Notes: a model not told the origin generated them from the sequence alone. 64,000 bases of DNA from Flavobacterium piscis (GCF_001686925.1 NZ_LVEN01000027.1:620001-684000), one strand, 5' to 3'; positions 19,964 to 28,727 are shown, numbered from the stretch's first letter. Made by a program: numbers and translations.

Positions 19964-21691
19964 ATGAAAAAGGAAAAAATGAAAAAACGAATTGCAATTT
20001 TAGGTGGAGGACCTAGCGGACTGTTTATGTATAAAAGACTGGTAGAATCCGGTAAATCAAATTTTGAAGTGGATATTTATGAACGAAAAAATACTCTTGG
20101 TGCAGGAATGCCGTATAGCCATGAAGGAGCAAATGAGGAGCATGTAACCAATATATCGGATAACGAAACTCCCGGCATAGTTACTTCAATTTCGGAATGG
20201 ATCTTAACGGTTCCCGACGATGTATTGTCAAAATTTAATATTGATTCAGGTAAATTTAATGAATATAAAGTACTGCCCAGATTACTTTTTGGATATTATC
20301 TTGCCGACCAGTTTAAACTATTGCAGCAGCAAGGTGATGAAGCCGGCATTGTAACCAGAGTGCGTCACCAAAGCAATGTTGTGGACATTAGTTACAATGA
20401 AAAAGAAAAAGAAGTATGGGTAGAAACCGTTACTGATAAAGATAAATTTGATTATGCAGTAATCTGTACCGGACATAATTGGCCAGTACGTTATGAAGGA
20501 AAAGTTAAAGGATATTATGATGCTCCATATCCACCATCAAAACTTTTACTAAAACTGAATCACGCCGTTGCTATAAAAGGATCTTCCTTAACTGCGATTG
20601 ATGCCATACGAACACTCGCAAGACAAAATGGTTCATTTGAAAAAGATGAAGATGGAAATCTAAGCTTTCAAAGTCATGCCGAAAGTCCGGACTTTAAAAT
20701 GATCATGCATTCCAGAAGCGGAATGCTTCCTGCTGTCCGGTTTCATCTTGAAGATTCCCATCTTAAAAGCAGCTCTCTTCTTACGGAAGAAGAAATTGAG
20801 CTGCACAGAAAAAACAATGGAGGGTTTCTATCCTTAGACTTTGTTTTTCAAAAAGATTTCAAAGAGATTTTTAAAGATAAAGATCCTGACTTTTACAACA
20901 AGATTAAAGACCTGAGTATTGAAGATTTTGTAGTAGAAATGATGGAACTTCGCGAACGACTCGAGCCATTTCAGCTTCTAAAAGCAGAATACGTTCAGGC
21001 AGAAAAATCAATAAAAAGGCAACAATCGGTGTACTGGAAAGAAATGCTGGCAGTATTGAGTTTTGCTATGAATCATCCTGCAAAATACCTTTCGGCAGAA
21101 GATATGCAGCGCCTTCAAAAAGTGCTGATGCCTTTAATTTCAATTGTAATAGCATTTGTTCCGCAAAAATCCTGTACAGAATTACTGGCCCTTCATCATG
21201 CAGGCGTTCTTGATATTATTCCTGTTGGTGCAGAAAGTACTGTAGAACCTCAAAACGGCGGCGGAATTTTGTATCATTTCTCTGATCAGGATCAAAATCC
21301 TCAATCGGTGTATTATGAAACTTTTGTTGATTGTGTGGGTCAGCCTCATTTATCTTATGCTGATTTTCCTTTTAAAAGTTTACGCTCTCAAAAAGCAATT
21401 GCACCTGCTAAAATAAAATTCAAATCCAATGAAATAGGGCATTTGGCTTTTTCAGAAGGCAATAGTGCTATAGAAAAAGACAGTACCGGAAATTACTTTT
21501 TAAACGTATCCGGAATTGCCATTAATGATAATTTTCAAATTATTGACCAGTACGGGGCATATAATGAAAACCTGTATATTATGGCTGTTCCTTACATTGG
21601 TGGTTATAATCCGGATTATTCAGGACTGGATTTTTGCGAAGCAGCATCATTGCGCATTCTAAACAGTATGGAGGAAAACGGAATTAGCTAA
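19964..21691 (+). CDS. FAD/NAD(P)-binding protein
   Basis: A 575-residue protein whose N-terminus carries a dinucleotide-binding GGGPSG motif (RIAILGGGPSGLFMYKRL). This fits the FAD-NAD(P)-binding family often annotated FAD/NAD(P)-binding protein (HI_0933/PF13454-like). A second, less obvious nucleotide-binding region may lie near residues 160-215. The C-terminal DCVGQPHLSYADFPF and GGYNPDYSGLDFCEAAS motifs are typical of these long flavoproteins. Function is unknown; relatives are predicted oxidoreductases or monooxygenase-like. ATGs at 19964 and 19979 are both possible starts. It may be co-transcribed with the CorA gene 45 bp upstream. Confidence 0.7.
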   Translation: MKKEKMKKRIAILGGGPSGLFMYKRLVESGKSNFEVDIYERKNTLGAGMPYSHEGANEEHVTNISDNETPGIVTSISEWILTVPDDVLSKFNIDSGKFNEYKVLPRLLFGYYLADQFKLLQQQGDEAGIVTRVRHQSNVVDISYNEKEKEVWVETVTDKDKFDYAVICTGHNWPVRYEGKVKGYYDAPYPPSKLLLKLNHAVAIKGSSLTAIDAIRTLARQNGSFEKDEDGNLSFQSHAESPDFKMIMHSRSGMLPAVRFHLEDSHLKSSSLLTEEEIELHRKNNGGFLSLDFVFQKDFKEIFKDKDPDFYNKIKDLSIEDFVVEMMELRERLEPFQLLKAEYVQAEKSIKRQQSVYWKEMLAVLSFAMNHPAKYLSAEDMQRLQKVLMPLISIVIAFVPQKSCTELLALHHAGVLDIIPVGAESTVEPQNGGGILYHFSDQDQNPQSVYYETFVDCVGQPHLSYADFPFKSLRSQKAIAPAKIKFKSNEIGHLAFSEGNSAIEKDSTGNYFLNVSGIAINDNFQIIDQYGAYNENLYIMAVPYIGGYNPDYSGLDFCEAASLRILNSMEENGIS

Positions 21692-21850
21692 TTAAATTTC
21701 GCCCAAATTAGGGATTGTATTTATTTTTTAAAGTGCTGATAATCTGAATCAAAATAAGTTGATTATGTGTTAAATAAGGTAAGCCTGAAGTTTTACAAAA
21801 TCTGCTTTTTTTTTAATAAAACATTTCTCATTTCCCAATATTTAAAACCC

Positions 21851-21858
21851 TATATTTG
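21851..21858 (+). promoter_or_regulatory. -7 promoter element of the stressosome operon
   Basis: TATATTTG is an exact match to the Bacteroidetes -7 box TAnnTTTG, 28 bp before the ATG at 21886. The -33 element is not clear. Because a possible upstream TTG start (21856) falls inside this box, the ATG at 21886 is the better start for the first gene. Confidence 0.55.
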
Positions 21859-21885
21859 TTATATAAAATTACAAAATTATACCAC

Positions 21886-22722
21886 ATGCAAAATAACTTC
21901 CTGGGAGGCTTGAAAGAGCACGAAAATAAATTATTAACAATATGGTCTCAGCTTTTAATCGAAAGTGGATCAGATGACGGAGCAGTTGAAGAAGAAGAAT
22001 CAAAAGAATTTGCTTCTCTTTTTTTAAGCGCGCTGGCAACATTAAAGGGCAGATTTCAGGATTCTCCGGAATTTGAAAAAGTAGAAGATTTAATTGTTGG
22101 AATCTCGTCTTCAAGAGGTAAACGTGGCTTTTCACCAAGAGAAAACGCCCAATATCTTACCACTTTCAAACAAGCATCTTCGCAAATTCTTTCAGAACTA
22201 ATAAACGATACTCAAGAGTTGTATCAGGCCAATTTGCAGTTGAATGCTATTTTGGATAATATGACGATTATGACTTTTGAAGCCTTCATGAGAGGAAGAG
22301 AAGATGTAATATCAAGACAAGTAGATGAAATCAGTGAAATTTCGACTCCGGTTATTACAGTTTGGGAAGGTATAGTTGCACTGCCAATTATTGGAACTTT
22401 AGACAGCTCAAGAACACAGATTGTAATGGAGAATTTGCTGCAGCAAATTGTTGATACAGGAAGTTCTATTGCTATTTTGGATATTTCCGGAGTTCCTGCG
22501 GTAGATTCACTTGTAGCGCAGCATCTTATCAAAACAGTAAGCGCAACAAGATTAATGGGAGCAGAATGTATCATTAGCGGAATTCGTCCTGAAATAGCGC
22601 AGACTGTAGTGCATTTAGGTATAGATCTTACAGGTATTATTACCAAAGCATCACTTGCAAGCGCTCTTAAAACAGCATTTGATATGTTGCAGCTTACAGT
22701 TGTTAAAAGAAAATTAGTTTAA
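21886..22722 (+). CDS. rsbR: RsbR-type stressosome scaffold (RsbRD-like N-domain plus STAS)
   Basis: 278 residues from the ATG at 21886. Residues ~1-145 are helical and resemble the RsbRD-type sensor N-domain (LLTIWSQLL, GFSPRENAQYL). Residues ~158-270 are a STAS domain. Two phosphorylatable positions are visible: Ser208 in AVDSLVAQH, equivalent to the STAS phosphosite, and Thr240 in GIRPEIAQTVV. In Bacillus, RsbR and RsbS build the ~1.8 MDa stressosome that sequesters RsbT until stress triggers phosphorylation. It begins a five-gene operon with tight or overlapping junctions. The stimulus sensed by the N-domain is not readable from sequence. Confidence 0.85.
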   Translation: MQNNFLGGLKEHENKLLTIWSQLLIESGSDDGAVEEEESKEFASLFLSALATLKGRFQDSPEFEKVEDLIVGISSSRGKRGFSPRENAQYLTTFKQASSQILSELINDTQELYQANLQLNAILDNMTIMTFEAFMRGREDVISRQVDEISEISTPVITVWEGIVALPIIGTLDSSRTQIVMENLLQQIVDTGSSIAILDISGVPAVDSLVAQHLIKTVSATRLMGAECIISGIRPEIAQTVVHLGIDLTGIITKASLASALKTAFDMLQLTVVKRKLV

Positions 22723-22737
22723 GATTTTATAATTAAT

Positions 22738-23136
22738 ATGGAGAGAATTCCTATACTAAAAATGGGCGATTTTCTGCTTGTTACGATACAGGTAGATTTG
22801 TACGACCAACTGGCAGAAAATCTTGAATCAGATTTAATTAACACCATCAGCAAGCACAGTTCAAAAGGGGTGTTAATTGATATATCTGCTGTTTCTATAA
22901 TCGACTCTTTTATGGGGCGTATTTTAGGAAACATAGCAGTCATGTCCAAAATTATGGATGCACAAACAGTTGTAGTTGGAATGCAGCCTGCTGTTGCTAT
23001 TACCCTTGTTGAACTTGGATTATCCTTAAACGGAGTTATAAGTGCCCTGAACGTTGAAAAAGGCATGGATCTACTGCGCTCAAAAATGCACATCAGCGAT
23101 AATGAAGAGCAGGATTATGACTACGATAACGAATAG
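22738..23136 (+). CDS. rsbS: RsbS-type single STAS-domain stressosome protein
   Basis: 132 residues, essentially one STAS domain, the minimal scaffold subunit of the stressosome. The phosphoacceptor Ser57 is present in the conserved IIDSFMGRIL context, corresponding to Ser59 of Bacillus RsbS. The GMQPAVAITLVELGL segment is also highly typical. An acidic tail (DNEEQDYDYDNE) extends it slightly beyond the usual length. It starts 15 bp after rsbR and overlaps rsbT by 20 bp, so translation is probably coupled. Confidence 0.9.
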   Translation: MERIPILKMGDFLLVTIQVDLYDQLAENLESDLINTISKHSSKGVLIDISAVSIIDSFMGRILGNIAVMSKIMDAQTVVVGMQPAVAITLVELGLSLNGVISALNVEKGMDLLRSKMHISDNEEQDYDYDNE

Positions 23137-23533
23137 CAGAGAAGAAGCCTTAATTGTAAAAGAACAAGATGTGGTGCCGTTACGCAACCGTGTAAAGGAG
23201 TATGGGGTAAAAATGGGTATGAGTATTTTAAATCAAACCAAATTAATTACCGCAACCAGCGAACTTGTTCGTAATCTCCTAAAATATGGCGGCGGTGGCA
23301 GAGTCATCATTGAATCGGTCAGTAATGGCCGTGATAATGGCGTACGCGTTACTTTTATAGATAAAGGTCCCGGAATAGCCGATATATCATTGGCTATGAA
23401 AGATGGATTCAGTACAGGAAAAAGCTTAGGCTTAGGACTTCCTGGTACCAAAAGACTTGTCAATGAATTTGATATTAAATCAGAACTGGGTAACGGAACT
23501 ACCGTTACTATAACAAAATGGAAAAATGGATAA
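23117..23533 (+). CDS. rsbT: RsbT-type serine/threonine kinase (GHKL anti-sigma-factor family)
   Basis: 138 residues from the ATG at 23117. An upstream in-frame start at 23054 would lengthen the overlap with rsbS to 83 bp and adds a non-conserved N-terminus, so I reject it. The GHKL ATP-binding site is intact: N-box Glu49/Asn53 (SELVRNLLKYG), G1 box DKGPGI at 82-87, G2 region GLGLPGTKRL. In the known pathway RsbT phosphorylates RsbS and RsbR in the stressosome and, once released, activates a downstream partner. Here no rsbU follows; instead come an ATPase-phosphatase fusion and a histidine kinase. Its stop overlaps the next gene by 8 bp. Confidence 0.9.
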   Translation: MTTITNSREEALIVKEQDVVPLRNRVKEYGVKMGMSILNQTKLITATSELVRNLLKYGGGGRVIIESVSNGRDNGVRVTFIDKGPGIADISLAMKDGFSTGKSLGLGLPGTKRLVNEFDIKSELGNGTTVTITKWKNG

Positions 23534-24539
23534 TACTTTTTCCAGCTATAAAATTGACGATCGAAGCCTGATTGCTTTTATAAAAAGAGAAATACACAAC
23601 TTAGCACTTCACATAGGTTTTACACCACACAGAGCTGCTGAGACCGATATTATTGTTGCAGAATTAACTTCTAATCTAATCAAATATGCAAAGGGAGGAG
23701 AACTTCTCTATCGCGCTAATTTGGAAGATGGAAATAAAATAATCGAAATATACTGTCTGGATAAAGGTGTGGGGTTTGAAAATTTAGCCAAAGTGATGAA
23801 TGATGGCTATTCTTCATCCAACACGCTCGGTAACGGATTAGGTGCCATTAAAAGATTGAGTAACGATTTTCAGATCTATTCCATGAAAAATTGGGGATGT
23901 GTGCAGTATATCAAAATCGGTGAAAAATCAGATTTGCCTTTGACTGCTTTGCAAAGCGGTTTAAATTATGCTGCAATTGCAGTTAACTACCCGGGAGAAA
24001 AGTTTTGTGGAGACGGCTACCATATTAAGTCAACAAAAAAAGGTTTTCAAATATTTTTAGGTGACGGTTTAGGTCACGGTGAAAATGCAAATGAAGCCAT
24101 TCAGTTAGCTATAAAAGCTTTCAGGCAGTCTGTAGAAACGGATCCTTCGGAAATTTTAAGGGATATTCATGTAAAGGTAAAAAAGAGCAGGGGACTTGTT
24201 GGCACAATAGCATCTGTTGATTATAATTCAGAAGTATGGAGTATCTGCGGTATAGGCAATATTAGTACCCGAATTTACGACGGATTGGAAAATAAAACCT
24301 ATACGCCATATAACGGAATTATTGGCCATAATATTCCGCGTACTTTAAACAATACTATCGTTCCTTATAAAAAACATCAAATTATTGTCATGCACAGTGA
24401 TGGATTACGCACCAGATGGAATTTAAACGAAATGACCTCAATAGTAAAACAGCATTCTGGTATAATAGCATCGGCTATCCTTAAAGAAAACATAAGGGGT
24501 ACAGATGACGCATCAATTCTTGTAGGTAAAATAATGTAA
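23526..24539 (+). CDS. Fusion of RsbT-like GHKL ATPase with RsbX/SpoIIE-type PP2C phosphatase
   Basis: 337 residues. Residues 1-~130 form a GHKL ATPase with intact motifs: Glu46/Asn50 in AELTSNLIKYAKGG, DKGVGF at 79-84, GNGLGAIKRL at 102-111. Residues ~145-337 are a PP2C/SpoIIE-type Ser/Thr phosphatase, with metal-binding Asp163 (CGDGYH), Asp180 (GDGLGHGENA), a late MHSDGL, and GTDDAS near the end. Bacillus RsbX is a stand-alone phosphatase that resets RsbR/RsbS. Here a second kinase-like module is on the same chain, so one protein could both phosphorylate and dephosphorylate STAS partners. It overlaps rsbT by 8 bp and precedes the histidine kinase by 5 bp. Confidence 0.85.
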   Translation: MDNTFSSYKIDDRSLIAFIKREIHNLALHIGFTPHRAAETDIIVAELTSNLIKYAKGGELLYRANLEDGNKIIEIYCLDKGVGFENLAKVMNDGYSSSNTLGNGLGAIKRLSNDFQIYSMKNWGCVQYIKIGEKSDLPLTALQSGLNYAAIAVNYPGEKFCGDGYHIKSTKKGFQIFLGDGLGHGENANEAIQLAIKAFRQSVETDPSEILRDIHVKVKKSRGLVGTIASVDYNSEVWSICGIGNISTRIYDGLENKTYTPYNGIIGHNIPRTLNNTIVPYKKHQIIVMHSDGLRTRWNLNEMTSIVKQHSGIIASAILKENIRGTDDASILVGKIM

Positions 24540-24544
24540 GTGCC

Positions 24545-26170
24545 ATGAAAGATATTATTAAAATAAATCTTGACAACGAAATGGACTTGATACTTGCCCA
24601 CAAACGATGCATGAAAATTGCCGAAATGTGTGGTATGCCTTCATCATTCCAGACGAGATTTTCGACAGCGGTTTCTGAAATTGCCAGATGCGCCATTGCA
24701 AAAGGCAAAAATTCGCTTTTGGTGATTGGTATAAATACGATTAAGACAACACAAAAACAAATTGTTGCAATTATCACAGATAGTGTTGATTTAAAAAGCA
24801 CTAACCCGGAAGCCTTTAATTATGCTTCTAAAATTTCAGGAGATATAGAATACAGTTTTAAAGGCAATCAATCTACTACCAGAATAATTCAGCCTGTAAT
24901 CTCACCTGGGCTTCTTTCAGAAACAAAGATAAAATCGTTTGTTGATTATTTTAAGTTTGAGCCTCCTTTATCTCCTTACGACGAGATCAGGAAAAAAAAT
25001 ATTGAATTAATTGCGTTATCAGAGAAGCTTTCAGAAAGTGAAAACCGATACAGAAAATTAGCCAATACAATTCCGATCTTGATTTGTGAGGTTAATGATC
25101 GAAATAAAGTGCTTCTTTATAATGAATCACTGGCGAATTTTTTAAAAGTTCCGCCACCCAATTTTGAAAGAAAAAATTTGATGAATTTTGTTCATCCTGA
25201 CGACATTGAAATAATGGTTGATGGATGGAATAAAGCAAAAGCGAACCGATCTTCCTTTTTAGCTGAAATCCGAATTACAGACACTACTACATACGCTTGG
25301 CATCTTGTTAGTATGATTCCGAATAAATCAGAAGATGGTTCTTTCAACAGCTGGCTCGTTTATTTTACAGATATAAACGCGCAAAAGATGGTCGTTGAAA
25401 CGCTGAAAGATAATTCAGAATTAAAAATGATTCAACGTGAATTAGAAAGTGTTAATTCTAAATTACTATTTAAAAATAAAGAGCTGGAACAATTTGCCTA
25501 TATTGCCAGTCACGACTTGCAAGAGCCGCTTCGTAAAATTATGATTATGCTTTCCCGTGCAGGCCAGCATTTATCAGAAGAGCAAAAGAAGCAATATTAT
25601 TTTGACCGAATTACATTATCAGCAACACGATTATCAGAATTAATTACAGACGTTCTCAATTATTCAAGAATAGACAACAGCAAGCAAATTTTTAAAGAAG
25701 TAGACCTTAATGAAATAGCTGATGAAATTTTAGGTGATTTGAGCATGATCATTGAAGAAAAAAATGCAGTAATTACTATTGAACCTTTACCAGAAGTTTT
25801 AGGACTCAGTACACAGTTGCGCCAATTGTTTTACAATCTGGTTAATAATGCACTTAAATTTAATACAGCACTTCCCTTAGTTACCATTTCTTCCAAATTG
25901 ATGCCCGATGAAAAAGATCAATTGGCACTATCAGGCAATTACAATATTATCTCAATTGCAGATAACGGAATTGGAATTGATAGCCAATATTCAACCCGGA
26001 TCTTTAATATGTTCCAGCGATTGCATGAAAGAGATCAGTACGGAGGGAACGGAATAGGTCTCGCACTATGTCGACGTATTATTGAAAATCATAACGGAGT
26101 AATTAATTTTACAAGTACACCTGGAAAAGGAACTGTTTTTTGGATTTACTTGCCCAAAAAACAAGAATAG
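24545..26170 (+). CDS. PAS histidine kinase with degenerate RsbT-like N-terminal domain
   Basis: 541 residues, no membrane segment. Residues 1-~135 align by eye with RsbT (AVSEIARCAI against TSELVRNLLK), but the N-box Asn is Cys49 and no DxGxG motif follows, so this GHKL-like domain is probably catalytically dead. A short coiled coil (residues ~150-170) leads to a PAS domain (~170-285), then HisKA with the H-box SHDLQEPLRK, and a complete HATPase: NNALKFN, DNGIGID, GGNGIGLALCRR. The likely role is output kinase of the stressosome, docked through the pseudo-RsbT domain. No response regulator gene is adjacent, so its partner is elsewhere. Confidence 0.85.
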   Translation: MKDIIKINLDNEMDLILAHKRCMKIAEMCGMPSSFQTRFSTAVSEIARCAIAKGKNSLLVIGINTIKTTQKQIVAIITDSVDLKSTNPEAFNYASKISGDIEYSFKGNQSTTRIIQPVISPGLLSETKIKSFVDYFKFEPPLSPYDEIRKKNIELIALSEKLSESENRYRKLANTIPILICEVNDRNKVLLYNESLANFLKVPPPNFERKNLMNFVHPDDIEIMVDGWNKAKANRSSFLAEIRITDTTTYAWHLVSMIPNKSEDGSFNSWLVYFTDINAQKMVVETLKDNSELKMIQRELESVNSKLLFKNKELEQFAYIASHDLQEPLRKIMIMLSRAGQHLSEEQKKQYYFDRITLSATRLSELITDVLNYSRIDNSKQIFKEVDLNEIADEILGDLSMIIEEKNAVITIEPLPEVLGLSTQLRQLFYNLVNNALKFNTALPLVTISSKLMPDEKDQLALSGNYNIISIADNGIGIDSQYSTRIFNMFQRLHERDQYGGNGIGLALCRRIIENHNGVINFTSTPGKGTVFWIYLPKKQE

Positions 26171-26301
26171 AAAAGAAGTATGAAAAGTGTAGAAGTTAAA
26201 GGAATATTATAAAGTATTGAAGTAAGTTTCTTTTGTATATTTTAATAACGGTGTCTTGCAGTTGATTTGTTTTTTTGGACCAGGACATTTATTCTTTAAA
26301 A

Positions 26302-26331
26302 AAACCTCTTAGATTTATTTCTAAAAGGTTT
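26302..26331 (-). terminator. Hairpin with T run on the minus strand between convergent units
   Basis: AAACCTCTTAGA (26302-26313) pairs with TCTAAAAGGTTT (26320-26331). The single mismatch becomes a G-U pair on the minus-strand RNA, followed there by seven T. It lies between the stressosome operon and the minus-strand gene at 26568-26837. It is the only structure I see in the 397-bp gap 26171-26567. Confidence 0.45.
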
Positions 26332-26567
26332 AACTTAAATATTGATAAGCTGCAGAATTAGTTTCCTAAATATTTTGCTTTTACTATTGGTCAATTTAAC
26401 TTTCTGCTGTAAAAGTACGCTTGTCCTGACTATAATTGTGATTATTAGAGTAGGCTTCCCCTCAAAAATAATTTCAAAAACGCTTTCGTGGTATGGGCGT
26501 AATTAAGCACAACTATCCCCGTAAAAAACACTCTTAGATGTTTCCCTGGATAATCCTAAATTAATTA

Positions 26568-26837
26568 CTAAGACCCTTGCTGTGCAGTTGTTTGATAATT
26601 TTCTATTTGCGAATTGATAACATCCTTATATTTTGCAAGTCCTATTCCTATTATTGGAATAGATAATTTTCCTATAATAGAACCAGCTTGTGTATGGCCT
26701 GTTTTATTTAAATAACTTGACAAAAGCAAAGTCCCTATCGCGCCAAAAAGAATTAATTCTCCCGGAACGTCGGCAATTTTATTTTCGATTAATGTTCTGA
26801 TTTCCTCAAGATTTTCCTGATTGATTAAATTTTCCAT
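26568..26837 (-). CDS. Small hypothetical membrane protein
   Basis: 89 residues with an acidic helical N-terminus (MENLINQENLEEIRTLIENK), a hydrophobic segment at about 26-44 (GELILFGAIGTLLLSSYLN), a second moderately hydrophobic Gly/Ile-rich segment at about 53-68, and a polar tail. Two membrane passes are plausible. No family is recognised. It is convergent with the stressosome operon and appears monocistronic. Start: only ATG that includes the regular amphipathic N-terminus. Confidence 0.6.
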   Translation of the reverse strand: MENLINQENLEEIRTLIENKIADVPGELILFGAIGTLLLSSYLNKTGHTQAGSIIGKLSIPIIGIGLAKYKDVINSQIENYQTTAQQGS

Positions 26838-27086
26838 ATTTTCTGTTTGTTAAAATGTTACTACTTTAATGAACTTAAAATTACAGGTAAAATCAATCAT
26901 TACTTTATATAATAGAATCATCAAGTTATATAATTATCAGGATGTTGCAGAGTGTATTGATTACTTTTTTGCTGTTGCGCAGGCTATTTTGGCAAATGAT
27001 TTTTTTTTCCTATCTTAACCATAACGTTAGATCAGGTATCTGATAATACTAAAGGCAACTTGAGATTACTACTAAATAGATAATTT

Positions 27087-27725
27087 ATGAAGGCACTTCT
27101 TATTGGAGCTACGGGCTCTACCGGAAAATTTCTGCTCAATGAACTCATTCAGGATAACGATTACACTTCTGTAACCATTTTTGTAAGGCGGTCGACAGGC
27201 AGATCGCATCCAAAATTGACAGAACATGTTATTGATTTTTCTACTATAGAACAGTATCAGCAACTCATTACCGGAGATGTTCTCTTCAGTTGTCTTGGTA
27301 CGACACTCAAAGCGGCCGGTTCAAAAGAGAAGCAATGGGATATCGATTTTAATATTCCCGCAACATTTGCTGCTATCGCAAGGAAAAACAGAGTCAATTC
27401 GCTTGTATTGGTTTCCTCTGCAGATGCTTCTCCAACGAGCAGAATTTTCTATTCCAGAATGAAAGGAGAACTGGAAACCGCAATTACAGAGATGGATTTT
27501 GGACAGTATATTATATTTAGGCCAGGTCCATTATTGCGAATAGGTACAGATAGACCAGCCGAGAAAATAATGGTAAACGTGCTTAATATCTTTAACAGTA
27601 TAGGACTGCTAAAAAAATACAAGCCTCTTCCAACCGAAGTCTTGGCCATGAAACTGGCAAAGGCACCTTGGAAATTACCTCAGGGAACTTCTGTTATAAA
27701 ATTGGCGGAAATCGCCAGTTTTTAA
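27087..27725 (+). CDS. NAD(P)H-binding protein, atypical SDR / epimerase-like
   Basis: 212 residues. The N-terminal LLIGATGSTGK is the GxxGxxG cofactor motif of NmrA/HTATIP2-like atypical SDRs, followed by FVRRSTGR (NADPH-type Arg pair). LFSCLGTTLKAAGSK and LVSSADASPTSRIFYSRMKGELE supply the Ser and YxxxK-like (YSRMKGE) residues found in these enzymes. Such proteins bind NAD(P)H and act as reductases or redox sensors; no substrate is inferable. A good terminator follows immediately. Confidence 0.8.
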   Translation: MKALLIGATGSTGKFLLNELIQDNDYTSVTIFVRRSTGRSHPKLTEHVIDFSTIEQYQQLITGDVLFSCLGTTLKAAGSKEKQWDIDFNIPATFAAIARKNRVNSLVLVSSADASPTSRIFYSRMKGELETAITEMDFGQYIIFRPGPLLRIGTDRPAEKIMVNVLNIFNSIGLLKKYKPLPTEVLAMKLAKAPWKLPQGTSVIKLAEIASF

Positions 27726-27743
27726 CAAGGCGACTTTAGAAAT

Positions 27744-27787
27744 AAAAAAAGCAACAAAGCCTCTCTAAAGGTTTTATTGCTTTTTAT
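27744..27787 (+). terminator. Rho-independent terminator
   Basis: AAAAAAGCAAcAAAGCC pairs with GGTTTTaTTGCTTTTT around CTCTCTAAA, ending in T/A-rich sequence 19 bp after the stop codon of the NAD(P)H-binding protein. It may also serve the convergent gene at 27865. Confidence 0.7.
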
Positions 27788-27864
27788 TTCTTGTTTGTGT
27801 CTATTAAAAAATATTGAAAAAAGAAGAAATTTTCAATTCTGCTACTGCAGAGCGGTATAAAATT

Positions 27865-28101
27865 CTAGCTGTTTGTAGCTGCGCTTCCGCTACTTCCTGC
27901 TCCGCCTGAGTTGTTGTTTCCTTCATCCTCGTGACGGTCGGGATCTGTTCCTGCCTCGTCGTCGTCGTCAATATCACCCCAATCTCCTGTGTTGGGCTTT
28001 TCCCGCGGATCATTATCATTATTGCTGGCAGCCGCTTGCTTTGGGCTATGATAAGGACATTTTTGCAATTCTTCAGCTGTGTATAGATTTGAATTTTCCA
28101 T
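27865..28101 (-). CDS. Small acidic, probably disordered hypothetical protein
   Basis: 78 residues of low complexity: a short N-terminus (MENSNLYTAEELQKCPYHSP), then a strongly acidic Asp-rich stretch (DWGDIDDDDEAG) and a Gly/Ser/Asn-rich tail. No hydrophobic core is visible, so it is likely intrinsically disordered. The Asp runs give a local codon bias unlike the surroundings, and an overlapping frame on the same strand is best read as a shadow. No function is inferable. It is followed by the terminator shared with the NAD(P)H-binding gene. Confidence 0.55.
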   Translation of the reverse strand: MENSNLYTAEELQKCPYHSPKQAAASNNDNDPREKPNTGDWGDIDDDDEAGTDPDRHEDEGNNNSGGAGSSGSAATNS

Positions 28102-28216
28102 GACTTTATTTTTAAGTTGTTAATACGTTTAAAATTAAGTCAGTAATGATATTAAGTTCTTACAATAAAAATGGTTTTTGTTGTGAAATTTGCATTTTGA
28201 TACAACAAATTGTTAC

Positions 28217-28251
28217 AAAAAACGGGACAAAAGAATTTATCTTTTGCCCCG
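28217..28251 (-). terminator. Rho-independent terminator of the NTF2-like gene
   Basis: CGGGGCAAAAGA and TCTTTTGTCCCG on the minus strand form a 12-bp stem (one G-U pair) with a 5-nt loop, followed by TTTTTT, 30 bp after the stop of the minus-strand gene. Confidence 0.75.
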
Positions 28252-28280
28252 AATGATGACACTTTTTAGGAGCTGAATAA

Positions 28281-28652
28281 TTAATAAAAAAACTGTTCAA
28301 AAACTATTTTACCTTCTTGTACCTTATATACACAGATTTCATCCATTGTAAATCTGTCTCTTCCTTTAAATGTCATATCAGCTGACCATGAAACTGTAAA
28401 GTAGTCGCCACCGATCACTGGATCTGAAATAACGCGCCCATGTACCTGCTCAACTAAAGATTCAAATAATTCTGATTTTTTCAAAATTTCCTGTAGTCCT
28501 TCGACAGTTTTTGGCAGAAGAAAATCATTCGCTTCGACGCTTACGCAGTTATCGGCATACAATTGTGTTTGTGTTTCATAAAATTTATCCTGACGAACCA
28601 GTTCTATAAATCTGGCTGCAACCTCTTTTGTTGTTAAATTTTTTTCTTTCAT
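28281..28652 (-). CDS. SnoaL/NTF2-like family protein
   Basis: 123 residues from the ATG at 28652; an upstream ATG (28694) would add 14 non-conserved residues and run toward the divergent promoter. The fold signature is helix-rich at the N-terminus (TTKEVAARFIELVRQDKFYETQTQLY) followed by beta strands (GRVISDPVIGG, YFTVSWSADM), ending in QFFY. SnoaL-like/NTF2 cone folds bind small hydrophobic ligands or catalyse aldol/isomerase reactions; the role here is unknown. It is divergent from an HxlR regulator 125 bp away, a layout repeated near 61.4-62.3 kb. Confidence 0.75.
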   Translation of the reverse strand: MKEKNLTTKEVAARFIELVRQDKFYETQTQLYADNCVSVEANDFLLPKTVEGLQEILKKSELFESLVEQVHGRVISDPVIGGDYFTVSWSADMTFKGRDRFTMDEICVYKVQEGKIVFEQFFY

Positions 28653-28727
28653 TTTAAATGGATATTTATTTAATAATCTTATTTCAGCGGGCAAAGTTAG
28701 GATATAGAACTTACCATATGATAGTAG

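Noticed and set aside
23054-23116. Upstream start for RsbT
   Set aside because: Lies inside rsbS and encodes a non-conserved N-terminus; ATG at 23117 fits RsbT length.
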